Source of the DNA: Saccharicrinis sp041584155 | GTDB lineage: Bacteria; Bacteroidota; Bacteroidia; Bacteroidales; Marinilabiliaceae | NCBI GenBank assembly: GCA_041584155.1 | Contig: JBFHEL010000273.1 | Location: 1-5,911 of the forward strand | Length of the DNA: 5,911 nt | Direction of reading: 5' to 3' | Shown: piece by piece, positions 1-5,911 of the stretch | Layout of the letters: each line of letters starts with the position of its first letter | Numbering within the stretch: position 1 is the first letter of the stretch | The notes under the pieces: model-generated | The model's input: the letters and a program-made list of their open reading frames with translations, nothing else | Databases searched by the model: none | Told to the model about the DNA's origin: nothing | Made by a program: the position numbers and the translations under genes

Positions 1-35
1 GCAACAGATTTTCTATTGCATATTGTAGGTTCAAT
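1..35 (+). repeat. Edge copy of a dispersed intergenic repeat (copy 1)
   Basis: This segment matches 3212-3245 at 29 of 34 aligned bases with one single-base gap. The shared core is AGATTTTCTA, one mismatch, then TGCATATTG. Both copies lie in the same orientation in gene-free DNA. The window begins inside the copy, so its left part is not visible. Beyond about position 35 the similarity fades, apart from a T-rich run. It is probably a remnant of the same longer element described at 3091-3245. Its function is unknown. Confidence 0.6.
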
Positions 36-321
36 GGTGTTTTAGGTAATTTTTTTGACTGGTTGAATTAAAATATAATTTACATGCTTACGTTTTCCTT
101 TTTAGCCTTACTGGTTTGTTCAAGGTTTTTTTGTGCATATGAACACATAGCCAGATATGAAATGCCAATTTTGTGTTTCATTTATAGTGATCTATAAACT
201 GAAATATTTAATTGATTAGATAGTAAATATTTAGAGTTGGTTAAACAAAGTGTTTTCTTTTGAGTTTAAGGAAGGTGAATAGGATGGTTTAATGTTAAGA
301 TTTGATAGATTGGTCGTGAAT
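36..321. other. Gene-free AT-rich spacer with small inverted repeats
   Basis: I find no convincing coding sequence on either strand. Two small structures can be seen. TTTATAG at 181-187 and CTATAAA at 192-198 form a perfect 7-bp inverted repeat with a 4-base loop. ATGAACACA (139-147) and TGTGTTTCAT (172-181) form an imperfect inverted repeat that shares bases with the first. Neither has the GC-rich stem plus T-tract of a good terminator. In DNA this AT-rich, such short repeats may be chance. Confidence 0.45.
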
Positions 322-354
322 TTTGTATTGAGATGCGTAATTTAATTATCTTTG
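322..354 (+). promoter_or_regulatory. Candidate Bacteroidota-type promoter for the ligase-ACP-acyltransferase gene
   Basis: TTTG at 322-325 is followed after 21 bases by TATCTTTG at 347-354. The second element is a full match to the Bacteroidota -7 consensus TAnnTTTG, and the spacing suits the -33/-7 pair of the primary sigma factor in this phylum. Transcription would start near 360, giving a leader of roughly 165 bases before the start codon at 527. A second perfect -7 match, TATTTTTG at 411-418, lies closer to the gene but has no TTTG at suitable spacing. The call rests on motif matching only. Confidence 0.5.
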
Positions 355-526
355 ACAGATGATTAACGTATTTGAAATAAACGGCGGGTAAAGTAAAAAA
401 GCATTTAGACTATTTTTGGTTTACTTGTATGGCGTTAATTAATATGGGTATTTCCTGATTTATACAGACTGGTTGTTTGTAAAGCAAGAAGGAGTATTCG
501 ATAAATTTATTTTTTAATAGTAGTAT

Positions 527-3004
527 ATGTTTTTACAGCAGGGTGAGAAGACAGCATTAATAAAGTCAGGAAAGATTGTTTCCTATAACGATTTAGCAAA
601 AAAAGTTCAGTTATTTTCTTCATTATATAAAAGTAGTAGTACCAACAGAGTTGGTATATTTTCCGAGAATCGCGAGGGGTGGGTATATAGTTTCTATTCT
701 GCATGGAATAACCATGCCGTAGTTGTGCCTATCGATTTTATGAGCACAATAGATGAAGTGGCTTATATTTTAAATGATTGTAAGCCCGAAGTGGTGTTTG
801 TATCTAAAGATAAGTTAGCTGATTTTAAAGAAGCATGTAAGCAATTGGATTATTCAGCGCAGATCGTTGTGATTGATGATTATGAAGAAGCAGATGCCAA
901 TGGTTTTTCAGAGTTTCCGGTAATTGAGCCTAAAGGAGAAGAAACGGCAATTATTATCTATACTTCAGGTACCACAGGAAATCCTAAAGGAGTAATGCTT
1001 TCTTATGCAAACTTATTGGCTAATTTGAAAGCGGTTTCCGAAGATGTTAAGATATATAGGCCCGATGATCGTTTGTTGATGCTTTTACCGCTTCATCATA
1101 TTTTTGGTTTGATGGGTAATTTAATTATTCCCTTGAAAATGGGTGCCACAGTGGCTATATCTCCATCTATGGCCTCTGAGGATATTATTCAAACCTTACA
1201 GGATAATCAGATCACTCTTCTGCTTGGAGTGCCCAGATTATATACTGCTATCCACAAGGGAATTAAAAATAAAATAAGTAAGAGTAAAGTAGCGCTTGCT
1301 TTATTTAGCCTGGCTGAAAAACTCGATTCCAAGGCATTTTCTAAGTTGGTTTTTGGTGCAGTTCATAAAAAATTTGGCGGATGTATTCGCTTTATGGTTA
1401 GTGGGGGTGCTGCTCTTGATAAGGAAGTAGGGAGAGATTATAAAACGCTGGGGTTCGATGTGCTCGAAGGTTATGGAATGACTGAGGCTTCTCCGATGAT
1501 CACTTTCACACGTCCGGGTCATATAAAAACCGGTTCTCCCGGATTTGTATTGCCAAAATGTAAAGTGGAAATACGAGAGGGCGAAATTGTGGCCAAAGGC
1601 GAGAATATTATGCAGGGTTATTATAACCGCCCTGAAGAAACCAGCGAAGTGCTTAAGGATGGATGGCTTTATACTGGCGATCTGGGACATTTTGATCAAC
1701 AGGGATTTTTGCATATTACAGGACGAAAGAAGGAAATATTAATCCTTTCGAATGGAAAAAATATTAACCCCGTTGAAATTGAATATAAACTCGAGAGCTA
1801 TGCCGCTTTTGTTAAAGAAGCAGGCGTATACCAGTCAGGCGATCAGTTTAAGGCTATTATCGTTCCATCTGATGAGTTGTCTTTTAAATATTCTAATGCC
1901 CTAGAATTGTATCAGGAAATCAAACGTGAGGTCATTGAAGCATATAATATGACTTGTACATCGTATAAAAAGGTGATGGATATTACGGTTTTAAATGGCG
2001 AGTTGCCCCGTACCCGTTTAGGTAAAATACGACGGTTTAAGTTAAGTGAACTGGAAAAAATACAGGTAGAGGAGGAAGTTACTCCTGTGGAAGTTGACTT
2101 GAAGGAATTTCATATTCTGGCTGATTATCTCGAGGAAGAGAAGCGTAAAAAAGTATTGCCGCATTATCATCTTGAATTAGACTTGGGGCTTGACTCTTTA
2201 GATAAGGTGAGTTTACAGGTGTTTTTAAAATCTTCCTTTGGAGTCGATATTGATCCTGGTGAGCTGGTTAAGTTTAAAAATGTGCTTGCCTTAAGTGAAC
2301 ATCTGCACGAACACCGTAATAAAATGCAGGTGGAAAAAGTGGATTGGACTAAAATATTAAAGGAAAAAGTTCATATCTCTTTACCTAAAACCTGGTTTAC
2401 CGGTAGAGTATTTGTTAAAATATCTAAAGCCTTTTTTAGCCTTTATTTTGGTTTAAAAGGAAAAGGTATTAAAAATATACCCAATGAACCTTGTATTATT
2501 GCACCCAATCATCAAAGTTATTTCGATGGACTATTTGTAGCTTCTTTCTTAAAAAATAAGATGATTAAAAATACCTATTTCTATGCCAAAGAAAAGCATG
2601 TGAATAAACAATGGTTAAAATTTATCGCAAACAGAAATCATATTATTATTATGGACTTGAATAAAGATTTAAAAGAGTCCATTCAAAAGATGGGTGAAGC
2701 CTTAAAAAAGAATAAGAACCTGATAATATTCCCGGAAGGAACACGTACTATAAATGGTAAACTGGGTGATTTTAAAAAGACCTTTGCTATTTTAAGTAGG
2801 GAGTTGAATGTGCCTGTTGTGCCTGTGTCTATAAAAGGAGCCTTTGATGCACTGCCCAAAGGTAGCTGGTTTCCTAAACCATTTAAAAGGGTGATTGTCG
2901 AATTTATGGAGCCTGTAATGCCGGGTACACATTCTTATGATTATATAACTAATTTGGTTCATAGTGAGATTAATAAGAAATTGGGAATCATCAGTAAACG
3001 GTAA
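527..3004 (+). CDS. Fused acyl-adenylating ligase, acyl carrier protein and PlsC-type acyltransferase
   Basis: This 825-residue protein carries three activities. Residues 1 to about 510 are an AMP-forming acyl ligase of the ANL superfamily: P-loop YTSGTTGNPKG at 145-155, GYGMTEASP at 315-323, WLYTGDLG at 380-387, GRKKEIL at 399-405, and the C-terminal LPRTRLGKIRR, whose K500 fits the catalytic lysine. Residues about 525-595 are an acyl carrier protein domain; LGLDSLDK places the phosphopantetheine serine at S557. Residues about 620-825 are a PlsC/LPLAT acyltransferase with NHQSYFD (H662, D667) and FPEGTR (735-740). The likely role is to activate a free fatty acid, load it on the built-in carrier and pass it to a lysophospholipid or other glycerol lipid at the inner membrane. 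E. coli Aas has related ligase and acyltransferase parts in the opposite order. A TAG stop at 521 in the same frame rules out an earlier start. The acceptor is inferred, not shown. Confidence 0.93.
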   Translation: MFLQQGEKTALIKSGKIVSYNDLAKKVQLFSSLYKSSSTNRVGIFSENREGWVYSFYSAWNNHAVVVPIDFMSTIDEVAYILNDCKPEVVFVSKDKLADFKEACKQLDYSAQIVVIDDYEEADANGFSEFPVIEPKGEETAIIIYTSGTTGNPKGVMLSYANLLANLKAVSEDVKIYRPDDRLLMLLPLHHIFGLMGNLIIPLKMGATVAISPSMASEDIIQTLQDNQITLLLGVPRLYTAIHKGIKNKISKSKVALALFSLAEKLDSKAFSKLVFGAVHKKFGGCIRFMVSGGAALDKEVGRDYKTLGFDVLEGYGMTEASPMITFTRPGHIKTGSPGFVLPKCKVEIREGEIVAKGENIMQGYYNRPEETSEVLKDGWLYTGDLGHFDQQGFLHITGRKKEILILSNGKNINPVEIEYKLESYAAFVKEAGVYQSGDQFKAIIVPSDELSFKYSNALELYQEIKREVIEAYNMTCTSYKKVMDITVLNGELPRTRLGKIRRFKLSELEKIQVEEEVTPVEVDLKEFHILADYLEEEKRKKVLPHYHLELDLGLDSLDKVSLQVFLKSSFGVDIDPGELVKFKNVLALSEHLHEHRNKMQVEKVDWTKILKEKVHISLPKTWFTGRVFVKISKAFFSLYFGLKGKGIKNIPNEPCIIAPNHQSYFDGLFVASFLKNKMIKNTYFYAKEKHVNKQWLKFIANRNHIIIMDLNKDLKESIQKMGEALKKNKNLIIFPEGTRTINGKLGDFKKTFAILSRELNVPVVPVSIKGAFDALPKGSWFPKPFKRVIVEFMEPVMPGTHSYDYITNLVHSEINKKLGIISKR

Positions 3005-3041
3005 ACAGAAGCTACATAAGCGGTAAGCTATATTATAATTT

Positions 3042-3081
3042 AAAGGGGGATATGTTTATAGAAATAAACATATCCCCCTTT
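3042..3081. terminator. Perfect 18-bp hairpin, probable bidirectional terminator
   Basis: The arm at 3042-3059 (AAAGGGGGATATGTTTAT) is exactly complementary to the arm at 3064-3081, with a 4-base loop AGAA. It lies 37 bases after the stop codon of the lipid enzyme. Five G-C pairs at the base, flanked by A/T pairs, fit an intrinsic terminator. The T tract is short on the + strand (TTT, then CTGATTT) and similar on the - strand (TTTAAATT). It could stop readthrough from the lipid gene and also any - strand transcript arriving from the lyase side. Confidence 0.8.
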
Positions 3082-3090
3082 CTGATTTAA

Positions 3091-3245
3091 CCCGGACTAT
3101 GGCTTAAAATTTCCTCATGAGCATTGAAAATGCTATGAAACAAGGCGTAGCATCATTCTGGTGCGCTGAGATAAAGCAACTGAGTATCTTGTTTTGAAGC
3201 AGTATCGATGCGTAATAGATTTTCTAATGCATATTGCGGTTTAAT
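3091..3245. repeat. Structured intergenic repeat, longer copy (copy 2)
   Basis: The last part, 3212-3245, matches the window start at 29 of 34 bases, so at least that part is repeated. The rest is placed in the element because it looks less AT-rich than its surroundings and is structured; its left border is a guess. TCAT-AGCATT (3115-3125, one bulged G at 3119) pairs with AATGCT-ATGA (3129-3138). The same ATGCTA (3130-3135) can instead pair with TAGCAT at 3148-3153, so the two hairpins exclude each other. GCGGTTT (3236-3242) pairs with AAACCGC (3258-3264). A 26-codon open frame (3117-3197) crosses it but has no support as a gene. It is most likely a REP- or MITE-like dispersed element. Confidence 0.5.
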
Positions 3246-3297
3246 ATTTTTTCACTAAAACCGCTTGTATTCTCTCAAAATTAACATTCGTTACCTC

Positions 3298-3313
3298 AAT
3301 TGGTCGACCAATT
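3298..3313. promoter_or_regulatory. Upstream palindromic operator, GntR/FadR type
   Basis: AATTGGTCGACCAATT is a perfect 16-bp palindrome, and its 14-bp core recurs exactly at 3472-3485. The TTGGT/ACCAA half-sites with a 2-bp centre resemble known operators of FadR-subfamily GntR regulators, notably the UxuR/ExuR type (TTGGTATACCAA). It lies about 240 bases before the lyase start. A weak promoter-like pair (TTGG at 3300-3303, 21 bases, AAGGTTTG at 3325-3332) overlaps its right side. The binding protein is inferred and is not encoded in the window. Confidence 0.75.
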
Positions 3314-3363
3314 TGTAAAAATGCAAGGTTTGTAAAAAAAATTATTCTGCTTTAAATAATATC

Positions 3364-3396
3364 AAAACCCTTGTTTTATAAGGGATGTGGGGTTTT
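3364..3396 (+). other. Inverted repeats with competing pairings between the two operators
   Basis: AAAACCC at 3364-3370 is complementary to GGGTTTT at 3390-3396. Inside this, CCCTT at 3368-3372 is complementary to AAGGG at 3380-3384, so the CCC can pair with one partner or the other but not both. The segment would be transcribed only if a promoter lies upstream of it, near the first operator. It could then act as a leader structure, or it could be chance. Confidence 0.35.
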
Positions 3397-3445
3397 ATTC
3401 GGGTCTTTTAAGTGGGTCGTTGTAGATAAAATTATTCGGTTAAAA

Positions 3446-3476
3446 TTTGTTAATTAAAAAATAGTCTGTAAATTGG
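3446..3476 (+). promoter_or_regulatory. Candidate promoter of the lyase operon, overlapped by the second operator
   Basis: TTTG at 3446-3449 is followed after exactly 19 bases by TAAATTGG at 3469-3476, one mismatch from the Bacteroidota -7 consensus TAnnTTTG. The mismatched position lies inside the palindrome at 3471-3486, so a bound repressor would cover the -7 element and the start site expected near 3483. An alternative reading uses TTG at 3420-3422 with TAAAATTTG at 3441-3449, but that -7 element has one base too many. The leader before the lyase would be about 65 bases. Confidence 0.5.
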
Positions 3477-3486
3477 TCGACCAATA
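3471..3486. promoter_or_regulatory. Downstream palindromic operator, GntR/FadR type
   Basis: ATTGGTCGACCAAT at 3472-3485 is a perfect 14-bp palindrome, identical to the core of the site at 3298-3313. Outside the core the left flank (A) is the same and the right flank differs (A instead of T). The centres of the two sites are 173 bp apart. The site covers the -7 element of the best promoter candidate and ends 64 bases before the lyase start codon, which is a classic repressor position. Confidence 0.8.
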
Positions 3487-3549
3487 GATGGTATTGCAGT
3501 AGATAATGAGGCAGTTTTAGTATTCATCTTATTTATTTTTAAGTTATAA

Positions 3550-5313
3550 ATGATAAAAAGAGCAGAACATATTTTAACTAACAGGCAAATGCTGAAAATT
3601 GTTACAGGTATTTTATTTTTGATACAGGTAACTCGTATCGATGCTGCTAATTATACTGTTTCTTCTGCTTCAGATATTGAGGACTTAAAAGATTTACTGG
3701 GAGCCGGCGATACTATTAAAATGAAAGCAGGTACCTGGACTAATCAGGATATTGTTTTTGAAGGTACAGGTACCGAAGAGAGTTGGATTGTGTTGATACC
3801 AGAAACAACTAATTCAGTTACCCTCTCCGGAACATCTACCTTAAATATTTATGGTGAATATCTGGAAGTAAACGGACTTAATTTTGAAGATGGTTATTCA
3901 ACTGATGGTGCTGTGATAGAATTTAGAAATAGTTCTTCAGAATTGGCCAATAACTGTAGATTAACTAATTGTAGCATTACCAATTATAATCCGGATAGCA
4001 GTGACGATGAATATAAATGGATTTCAATATATGGATTGTATAATCGCGTAGATCATTGTTCTTTTAGCGGAAAGAATAATGCCGGGGCTACAATGGTAGT
4101 TTGGTTAGGAAACGACACTCCTAATTATACACAAATAGATCATAACTATTTTGGTTCACGTCCTGATCTCGGAGAAAACGGTGGAGAAACAATAAGGATT
4201 GGTACCAGTACCAATAGTATGGAGGAGTCTTATGCCACTGTTGAATACAATGTTTTTGAAGAGTGCGATGGAGAAATAGAGATTATATCTAATAAATCTT
4301 GTTTTAATACTTATCGATACAATACTTTTATTGATTGTGATGGATGTTTAACCTTGCGTCATGGTAATGATTGTTCCGTTTATGGTAATTATTTTTTTGG
4401 TGATGAGAAATCCTCTGGTGGTGTTCGGATTATTGGTGAGAGGCATGAGGTTTACAATAATTACTTTGAAGGATTAATGGGAGATGGTTACCGTTCAGCT
4501 ATTTGTTTTATGAATGGAATAGAAGATTCGGCATTGAATGGTTATTTTCAGGTTAAAGATGCCGTTGTTGCTTTTAATACGATTGTAGAATGTGAAGTAC
4601 CTGTGACTATGGGAGCCGGAGAAGATGATGAAAAAACATTGGCTCCTGATGGATGTGTATTTGCCAATAATGTAATAGATAAAACTACCGGAGATATTAA
4701 TATTGAGTTTGAAGATTCGCCTACTAATATGACTTGGGAAGGAAATGTAGTTAATGCAGACTCGGAGGATGAGGAAGTTAATAGCGGTTTTGTATTTGCT
4801 GATCCTGCTTTAGAATATGATGATCAATTATGGCGCCCTGGGATATCTAGTATTTTAATAGATGCTTCGCAAGGTGAATATTCTCAGGTTGTAGAAGATA
4901 TAGACGGACAGGACAGAGATAGTTCAAAAGATGTAGGTTGTGATGAGTACAGTAACCAAGAAGTGGAACGTACTCCTTTGTCCAAAGAAGATGTAGGGCC
5001 TTATACTGAAGAGGAAGAGGAAGAGGACGATGTGGATAATTCAATCTATTCTGTTGCAGAAGTGATTGAAGATATGGTTTATTTTGAGGTTGATGGTAGT
5101 AACTTATTACTTACTGTAAGTAATGCTTCTTATCTGCCTGTTAACTTTATGTTGTTCGATTTGTCGGGCAGAGTCATAAAAAAGGGAACCATAAATGAGG
5201 ATTCTTATCAAATTAGTTTGCCTACCAGGCAACAGATGCTGCTTGTATCTTTTATATCACAATCAAAATATATACAAAGTAATAAATTATTAACCCAAAC
5301 AGGTCTGAAGTAA
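3550..5313 (+). CDS. Secreted PL6-family polysaccharide lyase (probable alginate lyase) with T9SS-like tail
   Basis: This 587-residue protein should cut a uronate polymer by beta-elimination outside the cell. A signal peptide (hydrophobic about 14-28, cleavage probably after RIDA, residue 32) leads into a right-handed beta-helix, about 33-465. The PL6 signature is intact: N210 in ENGGETIRIG, E242 and E244 before SNKS with K249, R270 in LTLRHGN, and RIIGERHEVYNNYF from 293. The K249-R270 spacing of 21, with N at K-39 and E at K-7 and K-5, matches my recollection of the AlyGC catalytic pair and calcium ligands. An acidic linker (EEEEEEDD, 487-494) joins a tail, about 498-587, with FDLSGRVIKKG typical of T9SS type A sorting domains. 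Most characterised PL6 enzymes act on alginate; chondroitinase B is the alternative. M14 (position 3589) is a possible later start giving a more usual signal peptide. The upstream palindromes suggest repression without substrate. Confidence 0.9.
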   Translation: MIKRAEHILTNRQMLKIVTGILFLIQVTRIDAANYTVSSASDIEDLKDLLGAGDTIKMKAGTWTNQDIVFEGTGTEESWIVLIPETTNSVTLSGTSTLNIYGEYLEVNGLNFEDGYSTDGAVIEFRNSSSELANNCRLTNCSITNYNPDSSDDEYKWISIYGLYNRVDHCSFSGKNNAGATMVVWLGNDTPNYTQIDHNYFGSRPDLGENGGETIRIGTSTNSMEESYATVEYNVFEECDGEIEIISNKSCFNTYRYNTFIDCDGCLTLRHGNDCSVYGNYFFGDEKSSGGVRIIGERHEVYNNYFEGLMGDGYRSAICFMNGIEDSALNGYFQVKDAVVAFNTIVECEVPVTMGAGEDDEKTLAPDGCVFANNVIDKTTGDINIEFEDSPTNMTWEGNVVNADSEDEEVNSGFVFADPALEYDDQLWRPGISSILIDASQGEYSQVVEDIDGQDRDSSKDVGCDEYSNQEVERTPLSKEDVGPYTEEEEEEDDVDNSIYSVAEVIEDMVYFEVDGSNLLLTVSNASYLPVNFMLFDLSGRVIKKGTINEDSYQISLPTRQQMLLVSFISQSKYIQSNKLLTQTGLK

Positions 5314-5331
5314 TTATTGTGTTATAAATGT

Positions 5332-5346
5332 TAATAAGCTTTATTA
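5332..5346. other. Weak AT-only hairpin in the lyase-lipoprotein gap
   Basis: TAATAA (5332-5337) and TTATTA (5341-5346) form a 6-bp inverted repeat around GCT. All pairs are A-T, so it is unlikely to terminate transcription. The 57-base gap between lyase and lipoprotein therefore looks compatible with cotranscription. It might affect mRNA decay or processing, but nothing in the sequence shows this. Confidence 0.25.
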
Positions 5347-5370
5347 TAAATTAAAATTAAATCTAAAGTC

Positions 5371-5911
5371 ATGAAAATGAAAAAAAATCGATGGCTCTTA
5401 ACAAAAGGAGCGTTTTTGTTCGCAGCTGCGATGTCGCTTACCTTTGTAAGTTGCGATGAAAATGAAGAGTATATCTGGGTAGATGATAATTTGCCGGATT
5501 CAGATTTTGAAGTTGTTGCTTCTGTTTATGATATCACTATTACTAATAATACTGAAGATGCAACAAGTTATTATTGGACTTATGGAGATGGTACTGTTCT
5601 TGAAACTACTGAAGACACAACTTTAACTCATAGTTATACTGCAGATGGTTTGTATACTATTACTTTAGTTTCTACAGATAATAATGGTGTAACATCTACG
5701 TACAGTGAAGATATTAGTATTCCTTATTTAAGTTTTAACTGGACTGTTGATTGGGCTACTGTAACATTTGTTAATAATGAAACTGCAGCTACTTCCTGGG
5801 CCTGGGATTTTGGTGATGGTTCTACCAGTACTGAAGAGAACCCTTCTCATGAGTACTCGTTAGAGGGATCGTATACTGTAACTTGTGTTACAAGCACTTC
5901 TTCTACATCTA
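5371..5911 (+). CDS. PKD-repeat lipoprotein, 3' end outside the window
   Basis: An ATG at 5371, after an A-rich leader, opens a frame that runs without a stop to the window edge (180 codons visible). The N-terminus is basic (MKMKKNR), then hydrophobic, then TFVSC with the lipid cysteine at C28. The residues after it, DENEE, are acidic like the lipoprotein surface-export signals of Bacteroidota, so outer-surface exposure is likely. Two PKD-type beta-sandwich repeats follow: one about 44-116 with WTYGDGT (69-75) and HSYTADGLYTITLV, the second from about 120 with WDFGDGS (145-151) and NPSHEYSLEGSYTV. Such modules usually bind glycan or act as spacers before a binding or catalytic domain. Sitting 57 bases after the lyase, it may be a surface glycan-binding protein of the same operon, or the N-terminal part of another lyase. 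What follows the repeats cannot be seen. Confidence 0.85.
   Translation, partial: MKMKKNRWLLTKGAFLFAAAMSLTFVSCDENEEYIWVDDNLPDSDFEVVASVYDITITNNTEDATSYYWTYGDGTVLETTEDTTLTHSYTADGLYTITLVSTDNNGVTSTYSEDISIPYLSFNWTVDWATVTFVNNETAATSWAWDFGDGSTSTEENPSHEYSLEGSYTVTCVTSTSSTS

Noticed and set aside
309..316. ATTGGTCG, identical to the left half of the operator palindrome, just before the candidate promoter of the lipid gene
   Set aside because: The right half (TGAATT in place of ACCAAT) is not kept. A single 8-base half-site can arise by chance, and nothing else links the lipid gene to the lyase control.
507..704. A 65-codon - strand frame across the start of the lipid enzyme gene
   Set aside because: It overlaps the certain coding region antisense, has a low-complexity translation and no recognisable motif.
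1301..1714. A 137-codon open frame on the - strand inside the lipid enzyme gene
   Set aside because: It lies wholly inside a well-supported coding region on the other strand and its translation shows no recognisable domain; it is a by-product of the real gene's codons.
3117..3197. A 26-codon open frame on the + strand beginning ATGAGCATTGAAAATGCT inside the intergenic repeat
   Set aside because: It is very short, has no ribosome-site context, and overlaps hairpin arms that explain its sequence better. The frame ends before the part shared with copy 1, so conservation cannot be judged here.
3312..3338. Direct repeat TTTGTAAAAA at 3312-3321 and 3329-3338
   Set aside because: Two low-complexity 10-mers in very AT-rich DNA; not enough for a separate feature, and not regularly spaced like a CRISPR or iteron array.
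4847..5044. A 65-codon - strand frame within the lyase gene, rich in Leu, His and Pro
   Set aside because: It is the complement of the acidic linker and beta-helix end of the lyase. Its composition follows from the GAA/GAT-rich sense strand.

Overview
The window looks like a chromosomal segment of a low-GC member of the Bacteroidota, probably a marine or polysaccharide-degrading one. The evidence is a secreted polysaccharide lyase with a type IX secretion (T9SS)-like C-terminal tail, a lipoprotein with PKD repeats and an acidic stretch after its lipid cysteine, promoter-like sites of the Bacteroidota type (TTTG, about 19-21 bases, TAnnTTTG), and starts preceded by A/T-rich leaders rather than Shine-Dalgarno sites. 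All three genes are on the + strand.

Layout. Positions 1-526 hold no gene. They begin with one copy of a short dispersed repeat and contain a good candidate promoter (322-354) for the first gene. Positions 527-3004 encode an 825-residue three-part lipid enzyme: an acyl-adenylating ligase, an acyl carrier protein domain and a PlsC-type acyltransferase. A perfect 18-bp hairpin (3042-3081) follows. Positions 3082-3549 are gene-free but dense in signals: a second, longer copy of the repeat, two copies of the palindrome ATTGGTCGACCAAT about 173 bp apart, and a promoter whose -7 element is overlapped by the second palindrome. Positions 3550-5313 encode a secreted family-6 polysaccharide lyase (PL6), most likely an alginate lyase. 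From 5371 to the window edge runs the first 180 codons of a PKD-repeat lipoprotein.

How the genes work together. The lipid enzyme appears to be its own unit, isolated by the hairpin. The lyase and the lipoprotein are 57 bases apart with no strong terminator between them, and look like the start of a polysaccharide-utilisation operon: a secreted lyase cuts a uronate polymer and a cell-surface lipoprotein may bind it. The palindromes resemble operators of FadR-type GntR regulators, the group that includes the hexuronate regulators UxuR and ExuR. A uronate-responsive repressor of the lyase operon is therefore a reasonable inference, but no regulator gene lies in the window.

I see no CRISPR array, tRNA, rRNA, transposase or clearly novel defence system. 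The most distinctive items are the ligase-ACP-acyltransferase fusion, the paired operators over the lyase promoter, and the structured intergenic repeat.
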